Origin: Bacteroidales bacterium
Lineage (GTDB): Bacteria; Bacteroidota; Bacteroidia; Bacteroidales; UBA932
Length of the DNA stretch: 64,000 nt
Direction: 5' to 3'
Assembly: GCA_022653735.1 (NCBI GenBank)
Contig: JALCSU010000008.1
Coordinates: forward strand, 1-64,000
Part shown: one piece after another, positions 34,839 to 44,090 of the stretch
Numbering within the stretch: position 1 is the first letter of the stretch
How the letters are laid out: every line of letters begins with the position of its first letter
Notes under the pieces: generated by a model
The model's database searches: none
The model's input: only the letters and a program-made list of their open reading frames with translations
Told to the model about the DNA's origin: nothing
Translations under genes and position numbers: made by a program

Positions 34839-37388
34839 ATGAAGAAGCTATTTGTCATTATGATCTTCTGCCTGTCTTTGGCTGGGGCGAAGGCGCAAAC
34901 CGTTAGTTGCTCTTTCAATAATGTGTCGCTCTCGGAAGCTTTACGCACGTTGAACGATGCCTCTTCGAGATATGATGTGAATTTTATCTATAATGAATTG
35001 GAGGACTTTCGCGTATCGACGAATGTGCAGAAGCAGACTATTCCGGATGCTGTGCGGCAGGTCGTCGGGTTCTATCCTATGCGGATTTCGGTGTCCGATT
35101 CCTTAATAACCGTGGAGAGTACCCATAAAACCGAGAGGCATCTGAAGGGCCGGCTTATTGATGAGTCTGGCGACCCTCTTGTGTATGCAACTGTGGCAAT
35201 ATACACGCCGCAGGATTCAACACTCATAGATGGAGGCGTCACCAATGACAGCGGTATTTTTGTCATTCCAGTTGAACATCTGCCTGTTCTTGTCCGGATT
35301 TCACTGATTGGCTACAAAGAGCAATGGATGCTTTGTGAGAAGGAGGACGCAGGAACGATACGTGTGGAGACAGAATCTTTGGAACTGCAAGGAGCAACCG
35401 TGGCAGCTGAGCGCCCGCAGTTCGTACAAAGTAAAGATGGTTCGCTTATCACTCAAGTGGAGGGCACTGTGCTCAGCCAGACGCATGAAATGACGGATCT
35501 TGTGGCACAAATCCCCGGTATAGTGAGAACTGCGAACGGAGGTTATGAAGTTTTTGGTTCAGGAGCGCCAGTGATTTACATCAACAATAAGAAGGTGCAA
35601 GACGCTAACGAACTGAAAATGCTGTCACCCAAAGAAATAAAAAGCATGGAACTCATCACCAATCCTGGTGCTAAATATGATGCGGAAGGGAAAGCGGTGT
35701 TGAGAATTTACACATTGAAAAAAGAGGATGGATTGACATTGCAGGTTGGACTAAATACGAAGCAGAATGAAGACCCCAGCTATGGAAGTGATTTCAGGAT
35801 TGGTTATAAACGAAACGGCCTAAATATTTCGGCGACATACGGTTACGTCGACAGTAAAAACAGAGCTAACCTACCGCAGTCTAAGACGCTGTTTCTTGGA
35901 GAGGATACGCATACCTTTATTCAGGATCAAGAAGCACATGGCAAGTTTACCAGCCATGGGTGGAAGTTAAATGCCGACTATGAAATTGGCGACAAGCACA
36001 TAATTGGAATGGAGTGGGATGCTTCTTACGACAGAGATGGGGAACGCCGCGCTTCTTTACTCGATTACATGCGGAATAGTGTGCATATGCAGTCCACAGA
36101 CATTTCCAATGATTATCAGAACGATATTAATTTCAACCACGTGAATATTTTTCATAATGGCAGGTGGGGAGAAAGACTCTCCAGCGAACTTAATTTGGAC
36201 TATGCGAGCAATAACAACGATTATCGGCAGGAGACAGATGAAACAACGGAAGAGCGTACAATTCAAACGCAGAGTACTGGCAACAGCAGATTGGATATCC
36301 TTGCTGGGAAACTTGCTTTAAACTACGAAATCAGTGACGGCACGGATCTGTCGTGGGGATTTGAATATAATCATATAAATGGCAATGGCTATCTCACAGC
36401 TACTTCCGTTGAGGTTCCTTCTTCAGATTATGCGAATAGGGAAAACAAATATGCTCTGTATGTAGAGTTTACCGCAAAGATTGGTGGAGTAGGGATAAAC
36501 GGCGGGGTAAGATATGAAGATCTTGTGTCCGGCTATGATGACCACGTAGACAAAGACGGAAGCGTGCATCGCCATTATCGTAATTTCTACCCGTCCCTGT
36601 CGTTGAATCACAAGACAAATGGTTGGAGCAATACGCTGTCATTCTCATCGCGCACAAGCCGGCCGACTTTCAGACAACTGAGCAATTCCAGTTATTATTC
36701 CAACGAATTCATGTATCAGCGCGGAAACCCTTTGCTGAAACCATCGAACTCGTATATTGCTCAGTGGAGCACAGGCTATAAGTTCATCAGTTTTTCGGCG
36801 AGTTATACGTATGTCGATGATTACATTGCTACCGACATATATTCGCCAGATAATGGAAATACCCAGATAGTCAGTTCGTATGCAAACTTCGATAAGATTC
36901 AATATATTAAGGCAAACCTGAATTTGCAGAAAAATATCGCATGGTGGAGACCTTCTCTTTCACTGGGAGTGTCAAAGCCATTCTTCGAATATGATTTCCT
37001 CGGAGAAAAGATGTCGTATAATAAGGCCCAATATTACATTCTGGCAAATCAGTACTTCACGCTGCCCAAATCGTATCTATTGTCGGTATATTATTATTTG
37101 AATAGCGGGGGAAATCAAGGGGCGGTAGAACTGAAGCCATATCAGATGCTTAATGTCGGCCTACAGAAATCTTTCTTTGATGGGAAACTAAGCATAAGTT
37201 TGAACGCACGCGATATCTTCCGCACAATGAAATACAGGGAAACTGAACAAATCAAGAATATCCAGTTCTGCCAGACGGAGGACTATTGTATGTGGAATTA
37301 CTCTGTCAGTTTGATTTATCGTATGAATGCAAAAACCACAAAATACCGTGGAAAGACATCGATAAGCAGCGACTTGGAGCGATTGTAA
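34839..37388 (+). CDS. Outer-membrane receptor with STN signalling domain (OMP_b-brl_3 type)
   Basis: An 849-aa TonB-receptor-like protein. Signal peptide (to about 20), STN domain (about 22-90, SFNNVSLSEALRTLNDASSR), carboxypeptidase-like domain (about 98-165, LKGRLIDESGDPLVYATVAI), plug (about 185-300, with GSGAPVIYINNKKVQDANEL) and a 14-22-strand barrel. The STN domain marks it as a signalling receptor that talks to the anti-sigma factor next to it. The C-terminus (SISSDLERL) is not the usual aromatic end, so assembly may differ. Ligand unknown; this family is often peptide- or metal-related rather than glycan-related. No SusD partner. Confidence 0.85.
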   Translation: MKKLFVIMIFCLSLAGAKAQTVSCSFNNVSLSEALRTLNDASSRYDVNFIYNELEDFRVSTNVQKQTIPDAVRQVVGFYPMRISVSDSLITVESTHKTERHLKGRLIDESGDPLVYATVAIYTPQDSTLIDGGVTNDSGIFVIPVEHLPVLVRISLIGYKEQWMLCEKEDAGTIRVETESLELQGATVAAERPQFVQSKDGSLITQVEGTVLSQTHEMTDLVAQIPGIVRTANGGYEVFGSGAPVIYINNKKVQDANELKMLSPKEIKSMELITNPGAKYDAEGKAVLRIYTLKKEDGLTLQVGLNTKQNEDPSYGSDFRIGYKRNGLNISATYGYVDSKNRANLPQSKTLFLGEDTHTFIQDQEAHGKFTSHGWKLNADYEIGDKHIIGMEWDASYDRDGERRASLLDYMRNSVHMQSTDISNDYQNDINFNHVNIFHNGRWGERLSSELNLDYASNNNDYRQETDETTEERTIQTQSTGNSRLDILAGKLALNYEISDGTDLSWGFEYNHINGNGYLTATSVEVPSSDYANRENKYALYVEFTAKIGGVGINGGVRYEDLVSGYDDHVDKDGSVHRHYRNFYPSLSLNHKTNGWSNTLSFSSRTSRPTFRQLSNSSYYSNEFMYQRGNPLLKPSNSYIAQWSTGYKFISFSASYTYVDDYIATDIYSPDNGNTQIVSSYANFDKIQYIKANLNLQKNIAWWRPSLSLGVSKPFFEYDFLGEKMSYNKAQYYILANQYFTLPKSYLLSVYYYLNSGGNQGAVELKPYQMLNVGLQKSFFDGKLSISLNARDIFRTMKYRETEQIKNIQFCQTEDYCMWNYSVSLIYRMNAKTTKYRGKTSISSDLERL

Positions 37389-37662
37389 TAGGAAACCGTA
37401 TACTAGGCGAGACCTGTGAAGGTCCTGCCGAGGCCTGCGCCGAGGAAAAGTTGCATACGAATATGTAAACCCTCTGGAAGAAGCGCCTCGCAAAACGCTG
37501 TCGAGGCATACGACACGTAAGTGCGTGGGAAAGGGCATGTCTCGACATCGAGGCCTCCCAAGAACCACGTTGTCGACCAACACCCCATTGCAGAGCCGCT
37601 GCAAGGACACGCTCCGACAGCACTTTGCGAGATCACACCCCGTCATCCAGCACAACCACTCG
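37389..37662. other. Intergenic gap, no gene seen
   Basis: 274 bp, GC-rich, with several scattered CGAGGC words (37401, 37424, 37511, 37549 regions) but no clear hairpin terminator and no coding frame that I can support. It separates two genes that converge. Confidence 0.5.
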
Positions 37663-40518
37663 TCATCCCAAATCCTTATCCAATAGATATCCTAACATCT
37701 CAGATGCGATAGTTGGAGCGAATACACGCATCACGTTATCATCTTCACTATGCTTACTTCCAGCTAGGTCTATATTCCCAAACCACAGAAGCGACCGGTC
37801 AATAACTGCAGATCGAATGCTCTGATCACTGTGCTGGATGAGAATGATGCCAGATTTGGTGAATTCATCGTCTCGTGGTGATGGCTTACGTATGATGATG
37901 CTACATGCCACATTGCGAACAGACAAAGCCAGAATGGCCTTTGCGAGCCTTCCTTGCATGTATTGGACCGTCTCGCAAGATATTACAACTAAAGATTTAG
38001 CTACTTCTATGTCCTCTATTAATACAGATAAAAACGAATCTGGTCCCAAGACAATATTTTGGGGATTTGATTGTAGAACATCAGTAACTTGCTGAGAATA
38101 GCCAATTGGAGCATAACTCTTTAGTCGTTTCCCATACATGTTCGCCAAGACTGGGACATGGATGTCGATATAATCATATACACGGACCTCTTTCTTGCCT
38201 TTGAATTCCCGATGGAGACGCCCTGTGTATTGTTGAACAATATTAGAATAGGCGACAGGCAATGCGATGAACAAGGTGTCGAGTCTTGGATAGTTGAATC
38301 CCTCTCCTACATATTTCCCTGTGGCAATGATAATGAACGGTTCAGAGTCGGGAATCTCTTGTAACAGCTCTATCGTCTGGCGTTTTTCCTTAACGGGTGC
38401 CGTACCTATTAAGCGTATGATATTGCGGCAGTAAGGTTTCAACATTTCTGCCAGAATATCTATGTGGTCTTTCCTTTTTGTCAGAATGATAGGGCAGCGA
38501 CCTTCGCTTAGGGAAGCAACTACATCCCCGATGATCAGTTGATTCCTGGCCTTGTCTACGGCTAGGTCTCTCAGATATTGAATAGCTGTCTTTTCTTCCA
38601 GAGTCCGGAAAGAGGTGAATCTTGGAATAAGCACTCGATTGAATGACTGGTGGGCAATCTGCTCCTTTGCATCGGATTTGAACCGTATTGGTCCACATTG
38701 CATGAAGACTATTGGCGTCATCCCATCTTGTCGGTAGGGGGTAGCAGACAATCCATAAACATGGCGAGCATTGATGTATTTTAGGACTCGTTCATATCCG
38801 ATGGCTGCAACATGATGGCATTCATCGACGATAACCATCCCATAATCCCTGACGAAGGGTTTGACTCCATCTTGGGACATCGCTGAGTTGAAAACGGAGA
38901 TATCGATAATACCATGGAGTGTGTTCTGGGTTCCATCGAGGAGACCAATAGGATTATATGTTTTCCTCCCGCATTGCTCTTTCTTTTGCTCTTCTGGTTG
39001 AGGTTCGTTGATAATCAAGAATTTCTCTATTTCGCTTTTCCATTGTTTCAGTAGTGCCTTGGAATGGACTAGGATCAAAGTGTTTATTCTTTTCCTTGCA
39101 ATCATCCCGATAGCCGCCACAGTCTTTCCAAAAGCTGTCGTTGCAGCAAGAATACCGTTGCTGTAGGCCAGCATTCGCTGAACAGCATCTTCTTGTTCAT
39201 GCCGTAACTGCCCTGTAAATCTTACATCTATCGGATGTCCCGCATTGGTTTGATCACTTTCTTCCCATGATGAAAAGTTGCTTTGTATCAATTCAATGAC
39301 GGCATCCTCGCACCCTCTCGGCAATTTCAGGTAGTCATCAGTCATTTCATAACAAGAAACGACAGATGGTGTATTGTATAATGGTTTACGGGCATTCAAC
39401 AGCTCATAATACTTTGGATTCCGAAAAGATGCTAATCCTTTGAGATGCCTGATTACTTTCCCTGATACACTCCTTATTGGTACATATATGCCATTAGCAC
39501 GGACAATGTTGATCGTACCGTTGAAGTCTTCAAATGAGATACTGTCAGGCTTTGGTGTCTCCCAGGGCTTTGATTCTGAAGAGTAGGATAGCTCCAAACT
39601 AAGATTATGTTGTTCAAGCATAGCTGAGAGCTCGTCTCCCGATAGTTTTGCAACAGAAGACAATAAATTCCATTGATTTGGATATACTTTGAAACTCTCA
39701 TCAACGAAAACGCTATTGCCATTCCGTCGAGCCATCCCTTGTAACGGAAGTGCAACCAAGTTACCAAATCCACCCTTGGGCAAGAAATCTTGGTTGGGGA
39801 AGAAGCGGTCATAGGACGCCATTTCAAGTCGCACATTATTCTCCATGGCAGCACTGAGAATAGCAAACCCAAGCTTCCTGGCCTTAGCGGCCAGGACAGC
39901 CTCGCTAAAGAAGATCCATACGTGTGCGCCATTCCCAGAACGAGACCGTTCAATATAGGCGGGTGTGCCCCATTCCTTGCAGATGTGCATGTACGAAAGG
40001 ACATCTTCCTTATACCCATGCTCGCAATTTTTGTCATCGAAGTCTGCACAAAGGAAGAACACGGTATTGTCTTCAAGAATAGGATATATGCCGATAACAT
40101 CCCTTTCTTTGGCATTCTTATCCAAATGTTTGCGAAGAAGGTTGTCATCCAATTGCACAAACTCTCTCAAAGGACACCCTTCGCATTTATATCTTTGCTC
40201 ATGGCATCCGGTCGACCAGCGGTTTTTGCACACGGGTTGATAGCCTACTTTCCCAGACTTGGATACGAACCGTTGAGCATAAACATCTTCCCGGCCGTGA
40301 AATAACTCGCGAAACAAGGCAACTCTCCTCTGTAATTCTGACTCTTTCTGTTCCGCTGTTAGCTTTTGGGGGTTCCTGGAGCAATACTGTGTGGATTCCT
40401 CTTCTGACAAAGATGGAGCCCGTTGCGCCGCCCTCAATAGAGCGTTTTCTCGCTCCAATTCGCAAACTCTTTCGCGAAGACGCATGTTTTCATTGAAAAG
40501 TTCTTCGTATGTCATCAT
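37663..40518 (-). CDS. TOTE-type primase-helicase with PLD-like C-terminus
   Basis: A 951-aa multidomain protein of a conflict-system type. Order: coiled coil (about 5-33), a zinc-knuckle-like part (STGCHEQRYKCEGCPLREF), an archaeo-eukaryotic primase domain as in TOTE systems (about 60-300) with catalytic CADFDD (158-162) and SGNGAHVW (194-201), then an SF2 helicase: Walker A TTAFGKT (460-466), DECH (565-568), SATP (591-594), motif VI QYTGRLHR (763-770). The last 125 residues resemble a phospholipase-D nuclease domain, yet the HxKxxxxD motif reads SIRSAVID (900-907), so His and Lys are replaced. Likely acts on invading DNA or RNA; that role is inferred from the family. Confidence 0.85.
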   Translation of the reverse strand: MMTYEELFNENMRLRERVCELERENALLRAAQRAPSLSEEESTQYCSRNPQKLTAEQKESELQRRVALFRELFHGREDVYAQRFVSKSGKVGYQPVCKNRWSTGCHEQRYKCEGCPLREFVQLDDNLLRKHLDKNAKERDVIGIYPILEDNTVFFLCADFDDKNCEHGYKEDVLSYMHICKEWGTPAYIERSRSGNGAHVWIFFSEAVLAAKARKLGFAILSAAMENNVRLEMASYDRFFPNQDFLPKGGFGNLVALPLQGMARRNGNSVFVDESFKVYPNQWNLLSSVAKLSGDELSAMLEQHNLSLELSYSSESKPWETPKPDSISFEDFNGTINIVRANGIYVPIRSVSGKVIRHLKGLASFRNPKYYELLNARKPLYNTPSVVSCYEMTDDYLKLPRGCEDAVIELIQSNFSSWEESDQTNAGHPIDVRFTGQLRHEQEDAVQRMLAYSNGILAATTAFGKTVAAIGMIARKRINTLILVHSKALLKQWKSEIEKFLIINEPQPEEQKKEQCGRKTYNPIGLLDGTQNTLHGIIDISVFNSAMSQDGVKPFVRDYGMVIVDECHHVAAIGYERVLKYINARHVYGLSATPYRQDGMTPIVFMQCGPIRFKSDAKEQIAHQSFNRVLIPRFTSFRTLEEKTAIQYLRDLAVDKARNQLIIGDVVASLSEGRCPIILTKRKDHIDILAEMLKPYCRNIIRLIGTAPVKEKRQTIELLQEIPDSEPFIIIATGKYVGEGFNYPRLDTLFIALPVAYSNIVQQYTGRLHREFKGKKEVRVYDYIDIHVPVLANMYGKRLKSYAPIGYSQQVTDVLQSNPQNIVLGPDSFLSVLIEDIEVAKSLVVISCETVQYMQGRLAKAILALSVRNVACSIIIRKPSPRDDEFTKSGIILIQHSDQSIRSAVIDRSLLWFGNIDLAGSKHSEDDNVMRVFAPTIASEMLGYLLDKDLG

Positions 40519-40599
40519 GGCATGGGTTAATTCTTCTAATCCGGAATATGAAATTCATAGAAATATTCCCATTAGGTAAGTTTGCAAGGCCTTTCAAAA

Positions 40600-40755
40600 C
40601 TATCTCTGAAGTCTCCTATGAAGGAGTTCGATGTATGCAGTCTTAAGCTTTGCTATTTCGGCTAGGTGCATGGTGAGTTCCCCGTTTTCGGGCAACACGG
40701 ACAATATCACAAAATCAACCAGCGTAAGTCCATGCTCCTTCCGTAGGAATTTCAA
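40600..40755 (-). CDS. Possible 51-aa protein upstream of the TOTE gene
   Basis: A short frame from TTG 40755 to TAG 40600 gives LKFLRKEHGLTLVDFVILSV, then LPENGELTMHLAEIAKLKTA and YIELLHRRLQR, an even, protein-like mix with two amphipathic helices. A TATCTTTG box on the same strand (40766-40759) lies directly before it, which would make it nearly leaderless. It sits 81 bp before the primase-helicase gene and could be a small partner or a fragment of a lost gene. Not recognised; low confidence. Confidence 0.3.
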   Translation of the reverse strand: MKFLRKEHGLTLVDFVILSVLPENGELTMHLAEIAKLKTAYIELLHRRLQR

Positions 40756-41534
40756 TGTCAAAGATATGACGTTATTACTAATTATTACATTCGCTTGGAT
40801 TTAAATATAAAAAATAAAAACAAAACTACATCACCACGAATGTAGATTCATTGTATGCATCTTGATTACATTTGAAAGCATGTAAATGCAGAACCCCATC
40901 TTACGCCAGGTATGTTGTACGAACATCAGTCCTCGCAGGTCACCGCCGCACCATAGCCAACTGTCTCTCTTTGCAGGTCACTCGGGAGTGAGTGTGGTTT
41001 ATAGGGCGGTGTAGCGGGATATGACCGATTTTTGCCAGCCTTAACGGGGCACCAAAAGTCACAGTAATCCCGACACAAGCCACTCAGAAGTACTTCGCCC
41101 TCCGAGTGATTTGCAAGGGTGGCGTTCATCGGGGCAGAGTGACCAATTCGGAAAATAGTTTCTTTCCATAGCCCGATATATATTTATCCTTTTGCAAAAT
41201 TACACTCTTTCGATGGTCTCGGGGCCGCAGCCAGGACCAATAAAAAATAGACGTCACCACGGCGTACCCGATGCAAATAATGGAAAATTGCAAATAACCA
41301 GGTTCCGCCAAAAATGATGTCTCCTCGTCCACATGACCATGGACTGGCAATTGTTACTTCAAACCATTGAAATTTCAGATTATTTCCATATCTTGCGCTA
41401 GTCATGTCAGACAGGTGCAAACGAAAGTTGACACTATGATGACGATGTGGACTATCGGGAGGTGCCGGCTTTCGGCACGCCCAGATTTAGGCGGACTTAT
41501 AACACTGCTTAAATAACTTATTTTCATAGCTTGC
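40756..41534. other. 778-bp non-coding stretch with a structured segment
   Basis: No gene supported. Contains a TAATTTTG promoter box on the minus strand (41202-41195) and, within its predicted transcript, an inverted repeat 40971-41116. Frames here translate to low-complexity, Cys/Pro-rich sequence, which I take as spurious. I have an impression, which cannot be checked here, that similar sequence recurs between genes in other Bacteroidales. Confidence 0.5.
40971..41116 (-). repeat. Long-range inverted repeat (RNA structure or MITE)
   Basis: Left arm 40971-40985 (TTGCAGGTCACTCGG) and right arm 41102-41116 (CCGAGTGATTTGCAA) pair over 15 bp with two G-U wobbles. The preserved pairing through wobble changes favours an RNA stem. 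No flanking target duplication was found. Confidence 0.5.
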
Positions 41535-42122
41535 ATGCTGCTGGCCTCGGTGACTACCTTTGCCCAGCATGGGAAAGGTTCGTTCAACATCCAGCCGAAA
41601 ATCGGCATCAACGTGGCGTCCATGACCAATTCCGAAGGCAGTAACCCCCGTGTTGGTTTTGTCGGCGGCGCCGAGTTCGAATACCAGGCGACCGATCTTC
41701 TTTCTCTGTCCTTTGGCGCCCTCTATTCGCAGCAAGGCATAAAGAATAATGTCGATGGCGTGGACGGAACCGTTAAGATGGACTACATCAACATGCCAGT
41801 TCTTCTGAATTTCTACGTCGTCAAGGGACTGGCCTTGAAGACAGGTATCCAGCCAGGCTTCGAGGTGAATGACAAGGTCAAGGTCACGACTTCCGGCACC
41901 ACGGTAGAGATGGGCCTGGAAAAAGCCCTCAAGGCGGCCGGCGTCGACTGCAGCGTGAAGAGCGTGGACTTCGCCATCCCGTTCGGCCTGTCCTATGAGT
42001 ACCGCAATTTCCAGGTTGACGCCCGCTACAACTTGAGCCTGACCAAGGCTGTCGAGGCCGATGGTGAGTCCGCAAGGCACTCGGTCTTCCAGATTACTCT
42101 GGGCTACAAATTCGGGCTGTAA
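41517..42122 (+). pseudogene. Outer-membrane porin-family protein with damaged start
   Basis: From 41535 to 42122 the frame is intact and encodes a small beta-barrel protein (FNIQPKIGINVASMTNSEGS ... FQITLGYKFGL). Upstream of the first ATG the same frame reads LIFIAC-MLLASVTTFAQ, clearly the middle of a signal peptide, but the codons where M-K-K should stand are CTT AAA TAA. So the start codon and charged end of the signal peptide are lost; ATG 41535 would leave a signal too short (about 11 residues) to work well. Either a recent pseudogene or one with a poor start. It has the PF13568-type barrel of the protein at 13741-14319. Confidence 0.6.
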
Positions 42123-42193
42123 TAATTAGCGATTTGCAGGGCGTACGATGAGGAAGACTTTGAAATTAATGGAATTATGAATATATTCAAGCC

Positions 42194-42316
42194 ATGCTTT
42201 ACAAGATTCTATCGATTATCGCTCAAATCATCTGCGGGGCGGCGTTGATTCTTTTTTATCTGGGTTTGCTCTTGGATTTTATCCGCGAGTACTGGCATCG
42301 AGACCAACACTGTTAG
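42194..42316 (+). CDS. Small membrane peptide (40 aa)
   Basis: ATG 42194 to TAG 42316. The product MLYKILSIIAQIICGAALIL continues FYLGLLLDFIREYWHRDQHC: one hydrophobic helix of about 20 residues followed by a charged tail, a common design of real small membrane proteins. It has no recognised relatives that I can name. It lies 72 bp after the porin gene on the same strand. Confidence 0.4.
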   Translation: MLYKILSIIAQIICGAALILFYLGLLLDFIREYWHRDQHC

Positions 42317-42363
42317 CGAGCCCTCTAAAATGCGGTATATTCAACAACTTGTCAGTCAGGTTA

Positions 42364-42394
42364 TTGTAGGATTTTTTCAATTTAGCTATATTTG
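42364..42394 (+). promoter_or_regulatory. Orphan promoter before a hairpin terminator
   Basis: TTG at 42364-42366, 20 bp, TATATTTG at 42387-42394. No coding gene follows on this strand; a terminator does, 55 bp later. Confidence 0.65.
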
Positions 42395-42399
42395 AGATG

Positions 42400-42480
42400 T
42401 CCCAAGTATGGAACTCGCGAGCCTGCTAAAAGCAGCTAAGCATATCAAAAAAGGGCATCTCTTCGGAGGTGCCTTTTTTG
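42400..42480 (+). ncRNA. Candidate small RNA of about 80 nt
   Basis: Bounded by a consensus promoter (42364-42394) and an intrinsic terminator (42447-42480), with no usable frame. Inside are two further small hairpins, CTCGCGAG (42414-42421) and CTGC-TAAAA-GCAG (42423-42435). No known RNA family recognised. Confidence 0.45.
42447..42480. terminator. Strong bidirectional terminator
   Basis: A-rich stem AAAAAAGGGCATCT pairing with AGGTGCCTTTTTTG around a CTTCGG loop. A-run and T-run on both sides allow it to stop the candidate small RNA (plus) and the thioesterase gene (minus). Confidence 0.85.
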
Positions 42481-42518
42481 ATTTCAGCGGATGTCTCGGA
42501 AATAGGAATTTCGTCGCT

Positions 42519-42905
42519 CTATGCCAGCTTTGAGTCTGTTTTTGCCTGGAACTTGGCTACGTTGATGATGAAGCGTTCGTGTGTGCCTTCTCCGATGAGA
42601 CCCTTTTCGTCATAGGCCTTGACGCTGAAGACGAGACGCCTTCCGTCTATCTGGATCAGCTCTGAGTCGCACCAGACCTTCATCCCTACAGGCGTAGAAC
42701 TTACATGCTTGATGTTCACTGCGGTACCAACGGTCTCGCAGCCCTCTTCGAGATAAGGCTGAACGCTCAGCCTGGATGTCCTTTCCATGATGGTTACCAT
42801 CATCGGGGTTGCGAACACCCTGACGGTGCCGCTGCCGAGATGGTTTGCGCAAAGTTCGGGAGTTACTATCTCCTCCTGATATCCCTTGATTCCTGTTGTC
42901 AGCAT
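42519..42905 (-). CDS. Hotdog-fold thioesterase-family protein
   Basis: A 128-aa hotdog protein of the FlK-like thioesterase type, cytoplasmic. Features: an N-terminal strand TPELCANHLGSGTVRVFATP, the central helix with MVTIMERTS, then PYLEEGCETVGTAVNIKHVS and an end YDEKGLIGEGTHERFIIN, in which GxGxHxR is the family's CoA-site-like motif. Substrate not known; housekeeping acyl-CoA hydrolysis is the general guess. It is followed by a strong terminator. Confidence 0.82.
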   Translation of the reverse strand: MLTTGIKGYQEEIVTPELCANHLGSGTVRVFATPMMVTIMERTSRLSVQPYLEEGCETVGTAVNIKHVSSTPVGMKVWCDSELIQIDGRRLVFSVKAYDEKGLIGEGTHERFIINVAKFQAKTDSKLA

Positions 42906-43026
42906 ATTCTTATGAATTTTTTAAATGTAGCTATTTTTTATGAATATGCCAACACAGGCTTCCTTTACTCTGGGAAGATGCCACCATGGAGGCGCATGGA
43001 TGAGGGGATTGTCCTCGGAGCGTCAT

Positions 43027-43764
43027 TCACATGCCGATGTCTGACTTCAGCTTGGTGATGGCCTTCTGGGCATCGCCGTCATTCTGTTCAAGCAGGGTGA
43101 CGAAACGGCTGCCGATAATCCCGCCGGAGGCATGGGCGCAGGCAGCGTTGAAGGTCTGCTTGTTGCTGATCCCGAAGCCAACCATGCGAGGATTCCCCAG
43201 GTGTAGGGAGTCTATCTTCTCGAAATAAGCCTGCTTGGCAGCATTGAAATCTTTCTGGGCCCCAGTCGTCGCAGCTGAGGAGACCATGTATATGAATCCG
43301 GAAGTGTTCTCGTCTATGAGTCGGACACGTTCTATGCTTGTCTCAGGAGTGATCAGCATTATCATTCGCAGATTGAAGCGATCTGCGACGGGCTTGTATT
43401 CTGCGATGTAGTCTCTGAACGGCAGGTCTGGTATGATCATTCCGTCGATTCCTGCCTCCGCGCAAGAAGCACAAAAATTCTCGAACCCATATTGGTAAAT
43501 TGGATTCAGGTAACCCATCAGGATAAGAGGAATGCCGACATCGCTGCGGATGTCTTTCAGCTGGCTGAAAAGCTTGCGCAACGACATCCCATTGCGAAGA
43601 GCCTTCACTGCTGCATCCTGGATCACAGGACCGTCCGCCATCGGATCGCTGAACGGGATTCCTATCTCTATCATGTTCACCCCGTTGCGCTCAAGAGTCC
43701 GAATCACGTCGGCTGTGCCATCCAATGTAGGGGCACCAGCGCAGAAATATATAGACAGAAGACG
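43027..43764 (-). pseudogene. trpA: Tryptophan synthase alpha chain, 5'-truncated
   Basis: The body is a good TrpA: NMIEIGIPFSDPMADGPVIQ, LILMGYLNPIYQYGFENF, MVSSAATTGAQKDF and FGISNKQTF, and it ends normally. But the homology begins at LLSIYFCAGAPTLDGTADVI, about 13 residues into the protein, and the frame before that runs into trpF sequence and then a stop. No ATG remains; TTG 43725 would give a shorter product lacking the first beta strand. It is joined out of frame to trpF at about 43764. Probably not functional. Confidence 0.85.
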
Positions 43765-44090
43765 TCCGGCCCGATGCCGCCACTGAGAAGGAAGGGCGTG
43801 CTACCCAGATAATGTTCCAAGAAGTGCCAGTCAAAACTTTTCCCAGAACCTCCCTTCGACGGGGTGGCGGCATCGAAAAGGAAATAGTCGCAGGTTTGCG
43901 AATATTCCGCCGCTGCATCGAGATCTTCTGCCGAAGAGATGGAAAACGCCTTTATGATTTTTAGCCCCATATTCCTGAATTTCAGACATTTGCTAGGGCT
44001 TTCGCTGCCATGGAACTGAATATGCGAGAGTCCATATTCATTGATCTTCATTAATATTTCGTCGTCGCTTTCGTCCACGAACACTCCGAC
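43704..44090 (-). pseudogene. trpF: Phosphoribosylanthranilate isomerase, both ends lost
   Basis: Only the middle third of TrpF is left: VGVFVDESDDEILMKINEYG, HIQFHGSESPSKCLKF, GLKIIKAFSISSAEDLDA and TPFLLSGGIGPD. The first about 70 residues (with the KVCGM catalytic Cys motif) are missing, and after GPD at 43764 the frame runs into trpA sequence (VFCLYISALVP) and stops. The left edge is fused to trpC in a different frame. Cannot be active because the catalytic Cys end is gone. Confidence 0.85.

Noticed and set aside
37389..37662. CGAGGC words as a repeat array
   Set aside because: Spacing and length are irregular; probably GC-rich background.
40926..41420. Minus-strand frames of 67-78 codons
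   Set aside because: Cys/Pro-rich, low-complexity translation in a structured intergenic region; taken as spurious.
43492..43812. Plus-strand frame across trpA/trpF
   Set aside because: Antisense shadow of recognisable trp genes.
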